NCBI GenBank assembly: GCA_963803495.1
Contig: CAWDMP010000002.1
Coordinates: 4,402,001-4,466,000, forward strand
Reading direction: 5' to 3'
Source: Persicitalea sp963803495
Lineage (GTDB): Bacteria > Bacteroidota > Bacteroidia > Cytophagales > Spirosomataceae
Length of the DNA: 64,000 nucleotides
Positions 1 through 9,735 of the stretch are shown here, in pieces. The notes under the pieces are model-generated. The model made no database searches. It worked only from the letters and a program-made list of their open reading frames with translations, and was not told where the DNA came from. Numbering within the stretch: position 1 is the first letter of the stretch; each line of letters begins with the position of its first letter. A program made the translations under genes and the position numbers.

Positions 1-127
1 GAAGCAATGGGTACCCAGAGCGATCGCGGATACAGTGCCCATTTTGGGGCAGAGGTCGCGCTTCCCCCAACTCTCGGTTATATAAGGTAGCTTTGGCAAA
101 CTGAACCCAAACCTCAAAAATACCCTC

Positions 128-1612
128 ATGCTCACAAAAATCATCGTCCTTACCATCTATGTCGGCATCCTTTTTCTGATCGGTATCGTCGCTTCCCGAC
201 GGATCAAGAGCATGAGCGACTTCTACGTGGGGGGCAAGAACCTGGGCTTTTGGGCGGTGGCTTTTTCGGCCCGCGCCACGGGCGAGTCTGGCTGGCTACT
301 GATCGGCTTGACGGGCATGGGAGCCTTGGCCGGAATTTCGGCCTACTGGGTGGTGGTGGGCGAAGTACTGGGCGTGGTCATTTCGTGGTGGGTGATGGCC
401 AAGCGATTCAAGCGACGGTCGGACGCCTACCAATCCATTACCATTCCCGACTACCTGCAAAGCCACTTCCAAAGTACCACGCATACCCTTCGCATCATCG
501 CGGCCTCGGTACTTTCGGTGTTCGTGATCATCTACGTAAGCTCTCAAATCGACGCCACGGGCATTGCCTTCGAGTCGCTGCTGGGCATGAACTACTACGC
601 GGGGGCGCTGCTGGGCTTCACGATCGTGCTGGTGTATATCTTCATCGGGGGCTTCGTGGCGGTGGTGTGGTCCGATTTCTTCCAGGGCCTGTTGATGTTC
701 TTCGGCCTGGTACTACTGCCCGTCGTCGTGTGGTTTTCGATGGATCAGGGGCAAGGTATCATCGCCGGGCTCGATCGCATCGACCCGGCGCTCACGCACC
801 TCTGGGGCGGGAGCGACGATGTCTGGATGAACATCTTCACGATGCTGGGCTTTGCCATGATCGGCTTGGGTTTTCTGGGCTCGCCGCAAGTGTATGTGCG
901 CTTTATGTCGATCAAAAGTGAGACGGAAATCGACAACGGCAAGTGGGTAGCGGCCTTGTTCACGCTGCTAACCGATGCCTCGGCGGTAACGATCGGAATC
1001 CTGGCGCGCATTATTTTCACCGAGCCGGGGCAAGACCCCGAAAGCATTTTCGGCATCGGGGCGACGGACGTCTTGAAAGTGATGACCGAAAACTTCCTGC
1101 CCAACATTCTGGTTGCCATCTATGTCGCCATCGTGCTCTCAGCCATCATGAGTACCATCGACTCTCTGCTGGTGCTCGCGTCCAGCGCCATCACCCGCGA
1201 TTTTTACCAAAAAATCTTCCGCCCCGACCTCAAGGACGAGGACCTGACCACCCTCTCCCGTTGGGTTACGCTTGGCATGGCGCTCATCGCCCTGGGGCTG
1301 GCAATGTTAACCGCTATTCTGTCGCCGGAACGCCAGATTTTCTGGACCATTATTTTCGGCTGGTCGGGCATCGCGGCGACCTTCTGTCCGGTTGTAATCC
1401 TCACGCTTTTCTGGCCGGGCTATACGGAGAAAGGTGCTATCGCGACCATGATCGCAGGCTTCCTGTGCGTGCCTTTGTTCAAGTTTGTGTTTCAGGAAAT
1501 GGACACGATCGGACCGTATTTGGTAAAACTGGATGTACTGGCCCCTTCGTTTTTGATCGCGATGATTGTGGGGGCAATCGTATCGAAGGCTACAAGTACC
1601 GGAAGTCGGTAA
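128..1612 (+). CDS. Sodium:solute symporter (SSS family), PutP-like
   Basis: Predicted 494-residue inner-membrane transporter that would couple sodium entry to uptake of a small solute. The protein is hydrophobic throughout, with about 13 likely membrane segments. The first begins at residue 5 and is followed by a charged loop and the conserved motif FSARATGESGWLLIGL near residues 46-61. This motif resembles the second-helix sodium/substrate region of proline permease PutP. Length fits the family (about 480-550). The substrate cannot be read from the sequence: proline is the closest family guess, but Bacteroidota use SSS carriers for sugars and sialic acid too. It is preceded by an isolated TAGCTTTG (88-95), which matches the -7 element but has no -33 partner. 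It converges on the SGNH hydrolase gene. Confidence 0.88.
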   Translation: MLTKIIVLTIYVGILFLIGIVASRRIKSMSDFYVGGKNLGFWAVAFSARATGESGWLLIGLTGMGALAGISAYWVVVGEVLGVVISWWVMAKRFKRRSDAYQSITIPDYLQSHFQSTTHTLRIIAASVLSVFVIIYVSSQIDATGIAFESLLGMNYYAGALLGFTIVLVYIFIGGFVAVVWSDFFQGLLMFFGLVLLPVVVWFSMDQGQGIIAGLDRIDPALTHLWGGSDDVWMNIFTMLGFAMIGLGFLGSPQVYVRFMSIKSETEIDNGKWVAALFTLLTDASAVTIGILARIIFTEPGQDPESIFGIGATDVLKVMTENFLPNILVAIYVAIVLSAIMSTIDSLLVLASSAITRDFYQKIFRPDLKDEDLTTLSRWVTLGMALIALGLAMLTAILSPERQIFWTIIFGWSGIAATFCPVVILTLFWPGYTEKGAIATMIAGFLCVPLFKFVFQEMDTIGPYLVKLDVLAPSFLIAMIVGAIVSKATSTGSR

Positions 1613-1674
1613 GGTACGATAAGCGATCTGCTTAAATCTGACTTTTCGGGTTTAATCGATTGATCTATTGCATT

Positions 1675-2385
1675 TTATTTATTAAAAAGCTTCCTCGGTC
1701 TCAAGCCACCAAGCCGTCCCGCAATGTAAGCCGCCTGAGCCGCGCGGGCCGATTCATCGTAGTGCACGTGGTCAACGAAGTGGTCGGTACCAAGATTTTT
1801 GGTGAAGCCATACAGGTCGATGACGGGTACCTCGTGCCGCGCCATCACCTCGTCGGCGATGGCGTTGTAGGCATCCAGGTCACGGGCGTAGCGCTTGAAT
1901 TGCTTCGAGCGGCTGTTGTGCCGCTCGTCTTCCACCGACGTCGACCGTACCCACAGCGGGCTGATATTGCGTTTTTCTAATAAATCCAGAATCGATTCCA
2001 GGTTAGCGCGGTAGCGCGCCGAGTCTACCTGGGCCGTGCCGGTTTTAGCATCGCGCTTGATGTCGTGCAGTCCACAATTGAGCAAAAGTACATCGGGCCG
2101 GAAAGTTTCGTCGGCCAATTTTATCTTTAAAAATTCGAGTACCATCCGGGAGTCGCCGCCATTGGCTCCGGTCGGTACATCCAGGTTCTGGCCGACCTGC
2201 CCGGCGTCACGTTTCCGATCGTAGCGCCAGGTACCCTGCGTGTACTGTTCGAGGTAGGGCCCGTATTGCATCGAGATGCTGTCCCCGATGACGTATAGCC
2301 GAGGCAGGTCGGGTACAAAGCCAGCCAACAGAAACAGGGCAAACGAGGCCGCCGAAATCCTAACCCTTTTTACAAATACACTCAT
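1675..2385 (-). CDS. SGNH/GDSL-family hydrolase, secreted
   Basis: A 236-residue exported hydrolase of the SGNH superfamily, which removes acyl or acetyl esters from carbohydrates or lipids. A signal-like hydrophobic stretch (about residues 12-25) is followed by the four SGNH blocks: GDSIS with nucleophile Ser36, the glycine block ANGGD near 74-78, NCGLHD with Asn103, and DHVH with catalytic Asp205 and His208. The start overlaps the stop of the upstream sugar dehydrogenase gene by 4 bp (ATGA), so the two are probably translationally coupled. That pairing suggests deacetylation of a sugar or polysaccharide, but the substrate is inference. All catalytic residues are present. Confidence 0.85.
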   Translation of the reverse strand: MSVFVKRVRISAASFALFLLAGFVPDLPRLYVIGDSISMQYGPYLEQYTQGTWRYDRKRDAGQVGQNLDVPTGANGGDSRMVLEFLKIKLADETFRPDVLLLNCGLHDIKRDAKTGTAQVDSARYRANLESILDLLEKRNISPLWVRSTSVEDERHNSRSKQFKRYARDLDAYNAIADEVMARHEVPVIDLYGFTKNLGTDHFVDHVHYDESARAAQAAYIAGRLGGLRPRKLFNK

Positions 2386-4967
2386 CGCTTTTTGAATTCA
2401 ATGGTTCTAAGATCAAGTCGCTTCCAGATATTGATACCACTTTTTTGATCGTCGTACACTACGTACAAGTCGTGGGTTCCCTGCTGTGGGGTGAGGGCGG
2501 CGGTGCTCAGCTCCACGCCGCTGCCCGCCACGGGTACCTTCGCGATTATTTTTCCGGTCGGGTCGTCGAGCCTGAATTCCAGGTTGCCGACCAGTTTGGG
2601 GCTGAATACATCCGTCTCGACTTTTTTCAGACCGGTCAGGTCGAGGTCTTTGAATTTGATCCATGCCTTGTCTTCGTTGTAACACATGGTGGACTGGCCG
2701 CTGCCGTTGCGTTTGGAAACGCCCTGGAAGCCATCGGCCTCCGAAGCGGCAAATTTGGCGGGCCGAAGCCGCAGCAGCTCTTGGCCCGGCAGCCCGCCGC
2801 TGTCGGTGTAGCGGGCCAGCAGTACGTAGTTTCCGGGTGAGCGATCGGGTTTCACTCTGCCCTTGACGGGTAGTTCGGTGCGCGGCTGATCGAGCGAGAG
2901 AATGTACTGCACCATTTCCAGAGCGTCTTCTTTGATAAGCTGCGGGTGCGCCGACATGGCGTGCTCCTGCGTCCAAACGCCCCCGCCACCCCGGATAACT
3001 TTCTCGGCCAACTGCCCGGCGTCGTCGGCTTCGTAGCGCTGGGCAATGGCGGTGTAGCTGGGGCCCACCGATTTTGTGTCGAGGCCATGGCAGGCCCGGC
3101 AGTCGCTCTGTTCCATCAACGTCTTGCCCTTGTACGTCATCTCACCCGTTGCCATAACACCCGCAATATCCTCGCCTTCGGGCAAATAGTGAAATCGCAC
3201 TTCGGTCCGCTTCGGGTCGATCGTTTTGTCTTCCAGGTCTTTGACTTTGACATGATAGTCGATCGGCTCCTGCCCAAAATAGAACGACCGATTGCCGCTC
3301 CATGCCACCGCCACCGTCGGCGGCTCGTTGCCGACGCGTACCATGAGCTGGTTTTCGGCGGATCGGCCTTTCGAATCCGTCACGCGCACCCGGCAGGTGT
3401 AGTCACCAGCCTTGTCAAAAGTGAACTTCGTTTCCAGGCCCCGCGCCTGCACGGCAGCCTTGGTGAAGTACCATTCGTACGTGAGGGCATCGCCCTGATC
3501 GTGGTCGAATGAGCCCTTGGCCGAGAACTTGACGGTCATGGGCGCGGCCCCTACCGTTTTGTCGGCGGCGATTTTGGCGATTGGCGCGCGGTTGCCTTCG
3601 TTGTACTCGATGCGCACCAACCGGGCGTCGGTGTTTTTGGCGCGCCAGTAAGTACCGTATTCCAGCATGTACAGCACCCCCTTTCGATTGAAGGCCATGT
3701 CGACGGGGTGGTTGAATTCCACTTCGGGCAAGAATCGCTCCATGCTTTGGTACCTCTGATCCTTATCCATCGTGACGGCCATGACAATCCCCCGCATCCA
3801 GTCGTAAATGAACAGTTTGCCATCGTAGTACTTGGAGAGCTTGCCCTCACCGTCGTCGTAATCGTCGTAGTGGTACACCGGTCCGGCCATCGCGTTGCGG
3901 CCGCCTTGTCCGAGTTCGGGAAATTCGGGCGAGTCGACGTAGGGGTACCAAATAAAGGCCTTTTGCGCGGGCGGTAATGCTTGCAGCCCGGTGTTGTTGC
4001 GCGAGAAATTGACCGGGTGCAACGGGTCGAAAATGGCACCTGACTCCTTTGCTTCAAAGTCGTAGCGGTAGTAGGGCTTGTTGTCGCCCACAAAAAGCGG
4101 CCAGCCGAAGTAGCCCGCCTGCCGCGCCTGATTGATCTCGTCGTGGCCACGCGGCCCGCGCCGCAGGCTGTCGTTGCCGGCATCGGGCCCCACCTCGCCC
4201 CAATACAAGAAACCGGTGCGGCGGTCGACTGCGATGCGGAACGGATTGCGGTTGCCCATCACGTAGATTTCGGACCGGGTTTTGGCCGTACCGGGCTCGA
4301 AAAGATTGCCTTCGGGAATGGTGTAGGTACCGTCGGCTTCGGGGTGAATGCGCAGGATCTTGCCGCGCAAGTCGTTGGTGTTGCCCGCCGATTTGAGGGC
4401 GTCGAAGCGCAGGCGGCCGGGCCGGTCGTCGCTGGGCGAGTAGCCGTCCGACTCGAAAGGATTGGTATTGTCGCCGGTCGAAAGAAGCAAATTCCCCTTG
4501 TCGTCGAAAGCCAGCGAGCCCGCCGAGTGACTCACGCCTTCGTGCAGGAGCGGTACCCTGAGCATATCGACGCGGTTGGCCAGCCCGGTACTGGTCAGCT
4601 CGAAGCGGCTCAACACATTGGTATAGCTTTCGCCCTGAATCGTGGGGTCGCCGTAGTAGAGGTACAGCCAGTGGTTGTTCAGGAAGTCAGGGTCGAGGGC
4701 CAGGCCCAGCAGTCCGTCTTCGCCCGTGGCCCGCACGTCGAGCTTGGTGATGCGTCGTTTGGTGTTGGTGGCGGGGTCGAAGCTATTGACAAACCCCACT
4801 CGCTCGATGTAGTAGACCATGCCATCATCGGCGATGTCGAGTTCCATCGGTTCGTTCAGGTCGTCGTCCAGCGTTATTTTGGTAAAGCGGCTGTCATCGG
4901 GCTTTTCGCCCGGACCAGAAACGAAGTAGCTGGTGAGTAGCGTAATGATGAGGAGTAAGTACTTCAT
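2382..4967 (-). CDS. PQQ-type sugar dehydrogenase with PKD, cytochrome c and carbohydrate-binding domains
   Basis: An 861-residue exported multidomain oxidoreductase. After a signal peptide (1-17) comes a six-bladed propeller of the glucose/sorbosone dehydrogenase family (about 25-450, with a GNRNPF motif). This is followed by a PKD fold (about 458-545), a class I cytochrome c domain with heme motif CRACH at 623-627, and a C-terminal CBM6-like beta-sandwich (about 730-861). Family knowledge suggests oxidation of an aldose or sugar alcohol with PQQ, passing electrons to the attached heme in the periplasm or at the surface. The PKD and CBM6-like parts point to binding of a polymer. It lies 12 bp after fumC and overlaps the SGNH gene by 4 bp, so all three may share a transcript. 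PQQ dependence is a family inference; no pqq genes are in the window. Confidence 0.85.
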   Translation of the reverse strand: MKYLLLIITLLTSYFVSGPGEKPDDSRFTKITLDDDLNEPMELDIADDGMVYYIERVGFVNSFDPATNTKRRITKLDVRATGEDGLLGLALDPDFLNNHWLYLYYGDPTIQGESYTNVLSRFELTSTGLANRVDMLRVPLLHEGVSHSAGSLAFDDKGNLLLSTGDNTNPFESDGYSPSDDRPGRLRFDALKSAGNTNDLRGKILRIHPEADGTYTIPEGNLFEPGTAKTRSEIYVMGNRNPFRIAVDRRTGFLYWGEVGPDAGNDSLRRGPRGHDEINQARQAGYFGWPLFVGDNKPYYRYDFEAKESGAIFDPLHPVNFSRNNTGLQALPPAQKAFIWYPYVDSPEFPELGQGGRNAMAGPVYHYDDYDDGEGKLSKYYDGKLFIYDWMRGIVMAVTMDKDQRYQSMERFLPEVEFNHPVDMAFNRKGVLYMLEYGTYWRAKNTDARLVRIEYNEGNRAPIAKIAADKTVGAAPMTVKFSAKGSFDHDQGDALTYEWYFTKAAVQARGLETKFTFDKAGDYTCRVRVTDSKGRSAENQLMVRVGNEPPTVAVAWSGNRSFYFGQEPIDYHVKVKDLEDKTIDPKRTEVRFHYLPEGEDIAGVMATGEMTYKGKTLMEQSDCRACHGLDTKSVGPSYTAIAQRYEADDAGQLAEKVIRGGGGVWTQEHAMSAHPQLIKEDALEMVQYILSLDQPRTELPVKGRVKPDRSPGNYVLLARYTDSGGLPGQELLRLRPAKFAASEADGFQGVSKRNGSGQSTMCYNEDKAWIKFKDLDLTGLKKVETDVFSPKLVGNLEFRLDDPTGKIIAKVPVAGSGVELSTAALTPQQGTHDLYVVYDDQKSGINIWKRLDLRTIEFKKR

Positions 4968-4979
4968 TCAGAATAAATT

Positions 4980-6383
4980 TTACAGATCAACTTTGCCCAC
5001 CATTTTCTCCGGCTTCACCCACGCGTCGAATTCCTCGGCGGTAAGGTACCCCAATTCCACAGCGGTCTCTTTCAAGGTACTGCCGTTCTTGTGGGCGGTC
5101 TGCGCAATTTCGGCGGCCTTGTAGTAGCCGATTTTGGGATTGAGCGCCGTGACCAGCATCAGCGAATTGTCGACGTGCTTCTGGATATTATCCCGGATGG
5201 GTTCGATGCCCGCCGCGCAATTGTCATTGAACGACACGCACACGTCGCCGATCAGCCGGGCCGAGTGTAGGAAGTTATAGGCCATCATAGGCTTGAAGAC
5301 ATTGAGCTCAAAGTGGCCGTTGGACCCGCCGACGCTGATTGCGACGTCGTTGCCAAGTACCTGCGCGGCCACCATCGTCATGGCCTCGCATTGGGTGGGG
5401 TTCACCTTGCCGGGCATAATCGAGCTGCCAGGCTCGTTGTCGGGAATCTGAATTTCGCCAATGCCCGCGCGCGGACCCGACGACAGCATCCTGATGTCGT
5501 TGCCGATCTTCATCAGGCTCACGGCTACCGTTTTCAGCGCACCGTGCGCTTCCACGATCGCGTCGTGGGCGGCGAGCGCTTCAAATTTATTTTCGGCCGT
5601 CACGAAGGGCAGGCCCGTCAGCTCGGCAATATGTGCGGCCACATTTTCAGAATAGCCATCGGGCGTGTTGATGCCCGTGCCGACGGCAGTACCGCCCAGC
5701 GCCAGCTCCGACAAATGCTCCAGCGTATGGTCGATGGCTTTGAGGCCGTGCGTCAGTTGCGAGGCATAGCCCGAAAACTCCTGACCCAAAGTCAGCGGCG
5801 TGGCGTCCATGAAGTGGGTGCGGCCGATTTTGACGACATCCCTGAATTCGACCGCTTTGGCTTGCAACGTGTCGCGGAGTTTGGTGATGCCGGGAATAGT
5901 CAATTCCTTCAAAAGCTTGTAAGCCGCGATGTGCATGGCCGTCGGGAAAGTATCGTTGGAAGACTGCGACTTGTTGACGTCGTCGTTGGGATGCAGGAAT
6001 TTTTGCTTGTCGCCGAGCGCGCCACCGTTCAGTACATGGCCGCGGTAGGCGATCACCTCATTGCTGTTCATGTTCGATTGCGTGCCGGAGCCCGTTTGCC
6101 ACACCACGAGCGGAAACTGGTCATCGAGCTCGCCCGCTTGTATTTCATCGCACACCTTTCCGATCAGGTCGGCTTTTTCCTGATCGAGTACCCCCGCTTC
6201 GGCATTGGTGCGGGCGGCGGCTTTTTTGAGGTAGGCAAAGGCTTTAATGATTTCCTTGGGCATCTTGTTGATGTCCTGGGCGATGGGGAAGTTCTGGATC
6301 GAGCGCTGCGTTTGGGCGCCCCAGTACACGTGGGCGGGTACCTGTACTTCACCCATCGTGTCTTTTTCTATGCGGTAATTCAT
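4980..6383 (-). CDS. fumC: Class II fumarate hydratase FumC
   Basis: A 467-residue iron-independent fumarase interconverting fumarate and L-malate in the TCA cycle, cytoplasmic and homotetrameric. The family signature GSSIMPGKVNP lies at 319-329. The substrate-site segments TGSGTQSNMN (97-106), SSNDTFPTAMH (141-151) and GRTHFMDATP (187-196, containing the catalytic base region His190) are intact. Length is standard. The start gives the usual N-terminus with YWGAQTQRS. The downstream sugar dehydrogenase begins only 12 bp later in the same direction. The divergent gap to the next gene (6384-6582) contains a reiterated TTTAAAGTTGAAGG-like word just before the start. Confidence 0.97.
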   Translation of the reverse strand: MNYRIEKDTMGEVQVPAHVYWGAQTQRSIQNFPIAQDINKMPKEIIKAFAYLKKAAARTNAEAGVLDQEKADLIGKVCDEIQAGELDDQFPLVVWQTGSGTQSNMNSNEVIAYRGHVLNGGALGDKQKFLHPNDDVNKSQSSNDTFPTAMHIAAYKLLKELTIPGITKLRDTLQAKAVEFRDVVKIGRTHFMDATPLTLGQEFSGYASQLTHGLKAIDHTLEHLSELALGGTAVGTGINTPDGYSENVAAHIAELTGLPFVTAENKFEALAAHDAIVEAHGALKTVAVSLMKIGNDIRMLSSGPRAGIGEIQIPDNEPGSSIMPGKVNPTQCEAMTMVAAQVLGNDVAISVGGSNGHFELNVFKPMMAYNFLHSARLIGDVCVSFNDNCAAGIEPIRDNIQKHVDNSLMLVTALNPKIGYYKAAEIAQTAHKNGSTLKETAVELGYLTAEEFDAWVKPEKMVGKVDL

Positions 6384-6387
6384 TTAA

Positions 6388-6420
6388 TTAGTTTAAAGTT
6401 GAAGGTTTAAAGTTTAAACA
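6388..6420. repeat. Reiterated AT-rich word upstream of fumC
   Basis: The words GTTTAAAGTTGAAG and GTTTAAAGTTTAAAC follow one another here. This is one of several intergenic stretches in the window made of a short repeated phrase. No function is known; it lies within the probable 5' leader of fumC. Confidence 0.5.
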
Positions 6421-6582
6421 GGTTCGCCTGTCGGTTTTAAGTACGTTCATCAAAATGTAAAATTAGGCCAGGCAGGGGAGTTTTAGTATCGTTTGTGGAG
6501 AAAGTTCGGGAAAAATGGTGCGGTTGACTTAATTCGCAACCCTTTTTAGGCTTCGCTCGTACATTTGCAAAAAACAAATTGC

Positions 6583-7698
6583 ATGCGCTTTATACTACTT
6601 CTGGCCTCGATTCTTCTTTCCTCTTTGTCCCAAGCCACTATTTATCCTCAGGATTCGACGGACAAAGCCAGCAAGCGCGATACGGGAAAGTTCTTAGCCG
6701 ATACGAAGTTCATCGTGCTGCCCGTCGCGTTCCGGCTGCCCGAAACCGGCTGGGGTGGGGGCATCGTGGGTACGACGACCTTTTCCTTTGCCCGCGATTC
6801 TATCCGCACCAAGCCTTCGCAGATTTCCTTCGGAGCCACCTACACCCAGAAAAAGCAAATTCTCTTTTTTGTGCCCTTCAATATCTTTTACGACAACAAC
6901 CGCTACTATTTCAACGGCGACAACGGCTGGTATAAGTACAATTACAATTACTACGGTATTGGGGAGGACCGGGTACCGGAAGAGGTATTCGACGTTACTT
7001 TTCCGCGCATCCGGCTGTTGGCTTCCAAGCTGATTGCGCCAAAGACCTACCTGGGCCTGCGGTACCAATACGAAGGCTACAACGTGACGGGTACCCAGGA
7101 GGGCGGTGAGCTGGCGACGGGCCGGGTTACGGGCAGCGATTTCAGCCGTACTTCGAGCCTGGGCCCTTCGATCCTGCGCGACAGCCGCGATCAGGTTTTT
7201 TATCCGCGGTCGGGCATGTTTGGTGAACTGTACGTTTTGCCCACTTCAAAAATCTTCGGAGCTGACCGTAGTTTCACACGTATATACCTCGACGTGGCCA
7301 ATTATTTTTCCCTGGATGATAAATTGGTGCTGGCTACCAACTACACCGCCAGCGCGACTTTCGGCGACGATGTACCGTTTAGTCAATTGTCGTTTTTGGG
7401 TGGTCCCAAGAAGATGCGGGGTATTTACGAAGGGTTTTTTCGGGATAAAAACACCCTGCTCGGGCAGGCCGAACTGCGTTGGGAGGTTTGGAAGTTCATC
7501 GGGCTGACGGGCTTCGGCTCGCTGGGATTCCTGGGCAATGAAAACGACGGCATTCGATTCAACAAGCCCAAGTACACCTACGGCGCGGGGCTTCGCATCA
7601 CGGCCCAGAAGAAAAACCACCTCAATATTCGCGTCGACTACGGCTTTTCGCCCTACGCCGACGGCAATTTGTATCTGACGATCGGGGAGGCGTTCTAA
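6583..7698 (+). CDS. BamA/TamA-family outer membrane beta-barrel protein
   Basis: A 371-residue outer-membrane protein related to the C-terminal barrel of the Omp85/bacterial surface antigen family, without POTRA domains. The ATG at 6583 gives a signal peptide (about residues 1-18); the TTG 18 bp upstream is a worse start. The remainder is a series of alternating strands rich in Tyr, Phe and Gly. Near the end is KKMRGIYEGFFRD, resembling the conserved (V/I)RG(F/Y) motif of barrel loop 6, and the chain ends in Phe as barrel proteins do. Length fits short BamA-like barrels of Bacteroidota whose job is unknown. A TACATTTG at 6560-6567 resembles a -7 element but is very close to the start. Confidence 0.82.
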   Translation: MRFILLLASILLSSLSQATIYPQDSTDKASKRDTGKFLADTKFIVLPVAFRLPETGWGGGIVGTTTFSFARDSIRTKPSQISFGATYTQKKQILFFVPFNIFYDNNRYYFNGDNGWYKYNYNYYGIGEDRVPEEVFDVTFPRIRLLASKLIAPKTYLGLRYQYEGYNVTGTQEGGELATGRVTGSDFSRTSSLGPSILRDSRDQVFYPRSGMFGELYVLPTSKIFGADRSFTRIYLDVANYFSLDDKLVLATNYTASATFGDDVPFSQLSFLGGPKKMRGIYEGFFRDKNTLLGQAELRWEVWKFIGLTGFGSLGFLGNENDGIRFNKPKYTYGAGLRITAQKKNHLNIRVDYGFSPYADGNLYLTIGEAF

Positions 7699-7709
7699 CG
7701 TAAAGCGCT

Positions 7710-7730
7710 GACAGCGTTCCGAACGCTGTC
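7710..7730. repeat. Near-perfect palindrome, 10-bp arms with one-base centre
   Basis: Arms GACAGCGTTC and GAACGCTGTC flank a single C, 12 bp after the stop of the barrel gene. It could act as a transcription terminator or belong to a REP-like family. There is no T tract on either side, so classical intrinsic termination is doubtful. Confidence 0.6.
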
Positions 7731-7854
7731 GGAGTTGGACCGTTCGACGCGTGGGACATATGTTCTGAAATCCGGGCAGGTTTCCACAAATTGATTGTAT
7801 TTTTGCCACTTATAAGCCCAGGCCAACACCGAAAGGTCTCTCAGAGTCAACTAC

Positions 7855-9735
7855 ATGACAAAAGTATTTTACTACTCGATTTTCATTATTTCCTGGTTGT
7901 GCGCTATGCCGGCTTCTGCTCAAAATATGCTGGGGCTGGGGCTCAACAACCATAGCGGCATTCACGGCGTGTACCTCAATCCAGCCCGACTGGCCAACCA
8001 TCCGCAACGGTTCAGCATCAACGTCGGTACCTTCGGGGCGCACCTGGGCAACAACTACGCCCTGTACCGCGCGCCCTTTACGCTACTTTCGCTGGCGACG
8101 GGCAACGTACCCAATACCTACGATGACAGCGAAGGCAAGCTGATGTTCTTGCCGGAGTACCTGGAAAGGGTCGCCGGCGATGAGAAAAAATCAGGCAGCT
8201 TTTCGCTGGACGCCCGGGGCCCATCGGCTATGCTGTCGCTGCGCGACGGTTCGGGCATTGCGCTCAGCACGCGCGTCAGGACCGCCTTTCAGGTGAGCAA
8301 CGCTTCTTCGGAATTCGTGACCTTGGTGCGCTTCGGGCTCGACAATCCCATTCTGTGGAGCAGCGGTACCAACTACGACAATAAATTCGCGATCAACAAT
8401 AACTCCTACGCCGAGCTGGCCGCCTCCTACGGCCGCGAAATCTGGAACGATGGCCCGCACCGGCTCAACGCAGGTGTCACGGCCAAGTACCTGTCCGGCT
8501 GGTACTCGTCGCACCTCATCAACGAAGGCATGAAGTACCGGGTCACCGAAATCGCCAGCGGCGGCGGGCTGTCGGGTCAGATTCAGATCGACCAGCTGCG
8601 CGGCTCGATGGGTTACGTGGGCGGGCAAAAAGTATTCGATCAGATTGGCCGCGGCAAGATACCCACCGAGCGGCCAGGCCACGGCTTTGGTGCCGACTTG
8701 GGCCTGGTATATGAGTTTCGCCCCACCGATTCGGGGAGTCGCGCGCAGCGCTATGGTTGGGATGAGGAGTACTACAAGCTTCGAGTCAGCGTTTCGGTGC
8801 TCGATCTGGGTTTGATTCGTTTCAAAAGAGCCGGAATTATCCGCAGCTACGACCTGGCGGTCGACAACGAGCGAATCAATTTCAAGGATTTTAAGCAGGA
8901 CCAATTGCTCGACAACGCCTTTACGCTGATCGAGAACCGCCTCGAACTCGATCCCGCTCAGGCGGACGAACAGTTCAAAACCGGGCTCCCCACAGCCCTG
9001 CAGCTCCACGCCGATTGGCACGTACGCGGTCTGTTTTTTCTTGGGCTATCCTCTATGAGTAATTTGCGGGCGGCCGACGCCATCACCATGTGGCAACCAT
9101 CGTACGTTGCGCTCACGCCGCGCCTCGAACGGCATAACGGCTCGGTGGCGGTACCGCTGGTCGCGATCGACGGTACCGTGGTCCCCGGGCTTGCCCTCCG
9201 CATTGGCCCGGTCTCGATCGGGTCCGACAATCTGCCGGGGTTGTTTGGCAAGAAAGACGGCTTTCAGCCCCGGGGAGCCGACATCTACGCCGGGCTGTCG
9301 TTTTCGGGAACTACCAAAACACGCAGGCGTACCCCGGACGGGGTATATGACGATGACCGATCCACCGCGCCCGCCGCAGTTCCCCTGCCCACTACCCGGC
9401 GCAATCCCGGTATCGAGGTACAGTACCCCAACGACGGCCTGGCCCGGCTGATCGAGCAAGCACTCGATTCCAAAGCCAGGGGCAAATCCTGGCTTGCGCC
9501 CGCCGACGCCGTCCTGGAAGAACTCGCGGTGCGCCTGCGGACCAATCCGCAGTGGCGGGTTACCTTCTCTTTTGTGGCCGCCGGTCCCAACGCCGACAAG
9601 GTCGCCAGCCGGCAGGAGGCACTCGTCAACTACCTCACGCAGCAGGGAGTACCGCAGCCGCAACGTACGGTGGTGGCCGCCATTCCGCCAAGTGAAGATT
9701 TTGCCGGCCCGGTGCGGGTCAGGATAGGGGAGTAA
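7855..9735 (+). CDS. DUF5723-like exported protein, paralogue 1
   Basis: A 626-residue exported protein of a Bacteroidota envelope family (recalled as DUF5723). A signal peptide ends in ASAQN (about residue 24). The mature N-terminus NMLGLGLNNHSGIHGVYLNP is shared with the next gene, with strand-rich barrel-like sequence to about residue 500. The last about 110 residues resemble an OmpA C-terminal domain, with the pattern LRTNPQWRVTF, then ASRQEALVNYL, then VRVRI. They lack the TDxxG Asp and other peptidoglycan-binding signature residues, so the fold may be retained without murein binding. Start is the ATG just before the signal peptide. TATTTTTG at 7798-7805 resembles a -7 promoter element. 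Function unknown; location and tandem paralogy suggest an outer membrane role. Confidence 0.75.
   Translation: MTKVFYYSIFIISWLCAMPASAQNMLGLGLNNHSGIHGVYLNPARLANHPQRFSINVGTFGAHLGNNYALYRAPFTLLSLATGNVPNTYDDSEGKLMFLPEYLERVAGDEKKSGSFSLDARGPSAMLSLRDGSGIALSTRVRTAFQVSNASSEFVTLVRFGLDNPILWSSGTNYDNKFAINNNSYAELAASYGREIWNDGPHRLNAGVTAKYLSGWYSSHLINEGMKYRVTEIASGGGLSGQIQIDQLRGSMGYVGGQKVFDQIGRGKIPTERPGHGFGADLGLVYEFRPTDSGSRAQRYGWDEEYYKLRVSVSVLDLGLIRFKRAGIIRSYDLAVDNERINFKDFKQDQLLDNAFTLIENRLELDPAQADEQFKTGLPTALQLHADWHVRGLFFLGLSSMSNLRAADAITMWQPSYVALTPRLERHNGSVAVPLVAIDGTVVPGLALRIGPVSIGSDNLPGLFGKKDGFQPRGADIYAGLSFSGTTKTRRRTPDGVYDDDRSTAPAAVPLPTTRRNPGIEVQYPNDGLARLIEQALDSKARGKSWLAPADAVLEELAVRLRTNPQWRVTFSFVAAGPNADKVASRQEALVNYLTQQGVPQPQRTVVAAIPPSEDFAGPVRVRIGE

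Noticed and set aside
250..921. Long open frames overlapping the symporter
   Set aside because: Low-complexity Arg/Gly-rich translation with no homology; shadow of a GC-rich coding strand.
5313..6410. 365-codon open frame antisense to fumC
   Set aside because: Arises from the codon bias of fumC on the other strand; no domain or sensible start.
6560..6567. TACATTTG as promoter of the BamA-like gene
   Set aside because: Only 16 bp before the start codon and no TTTG at a suitable distance; kept only as a remark.
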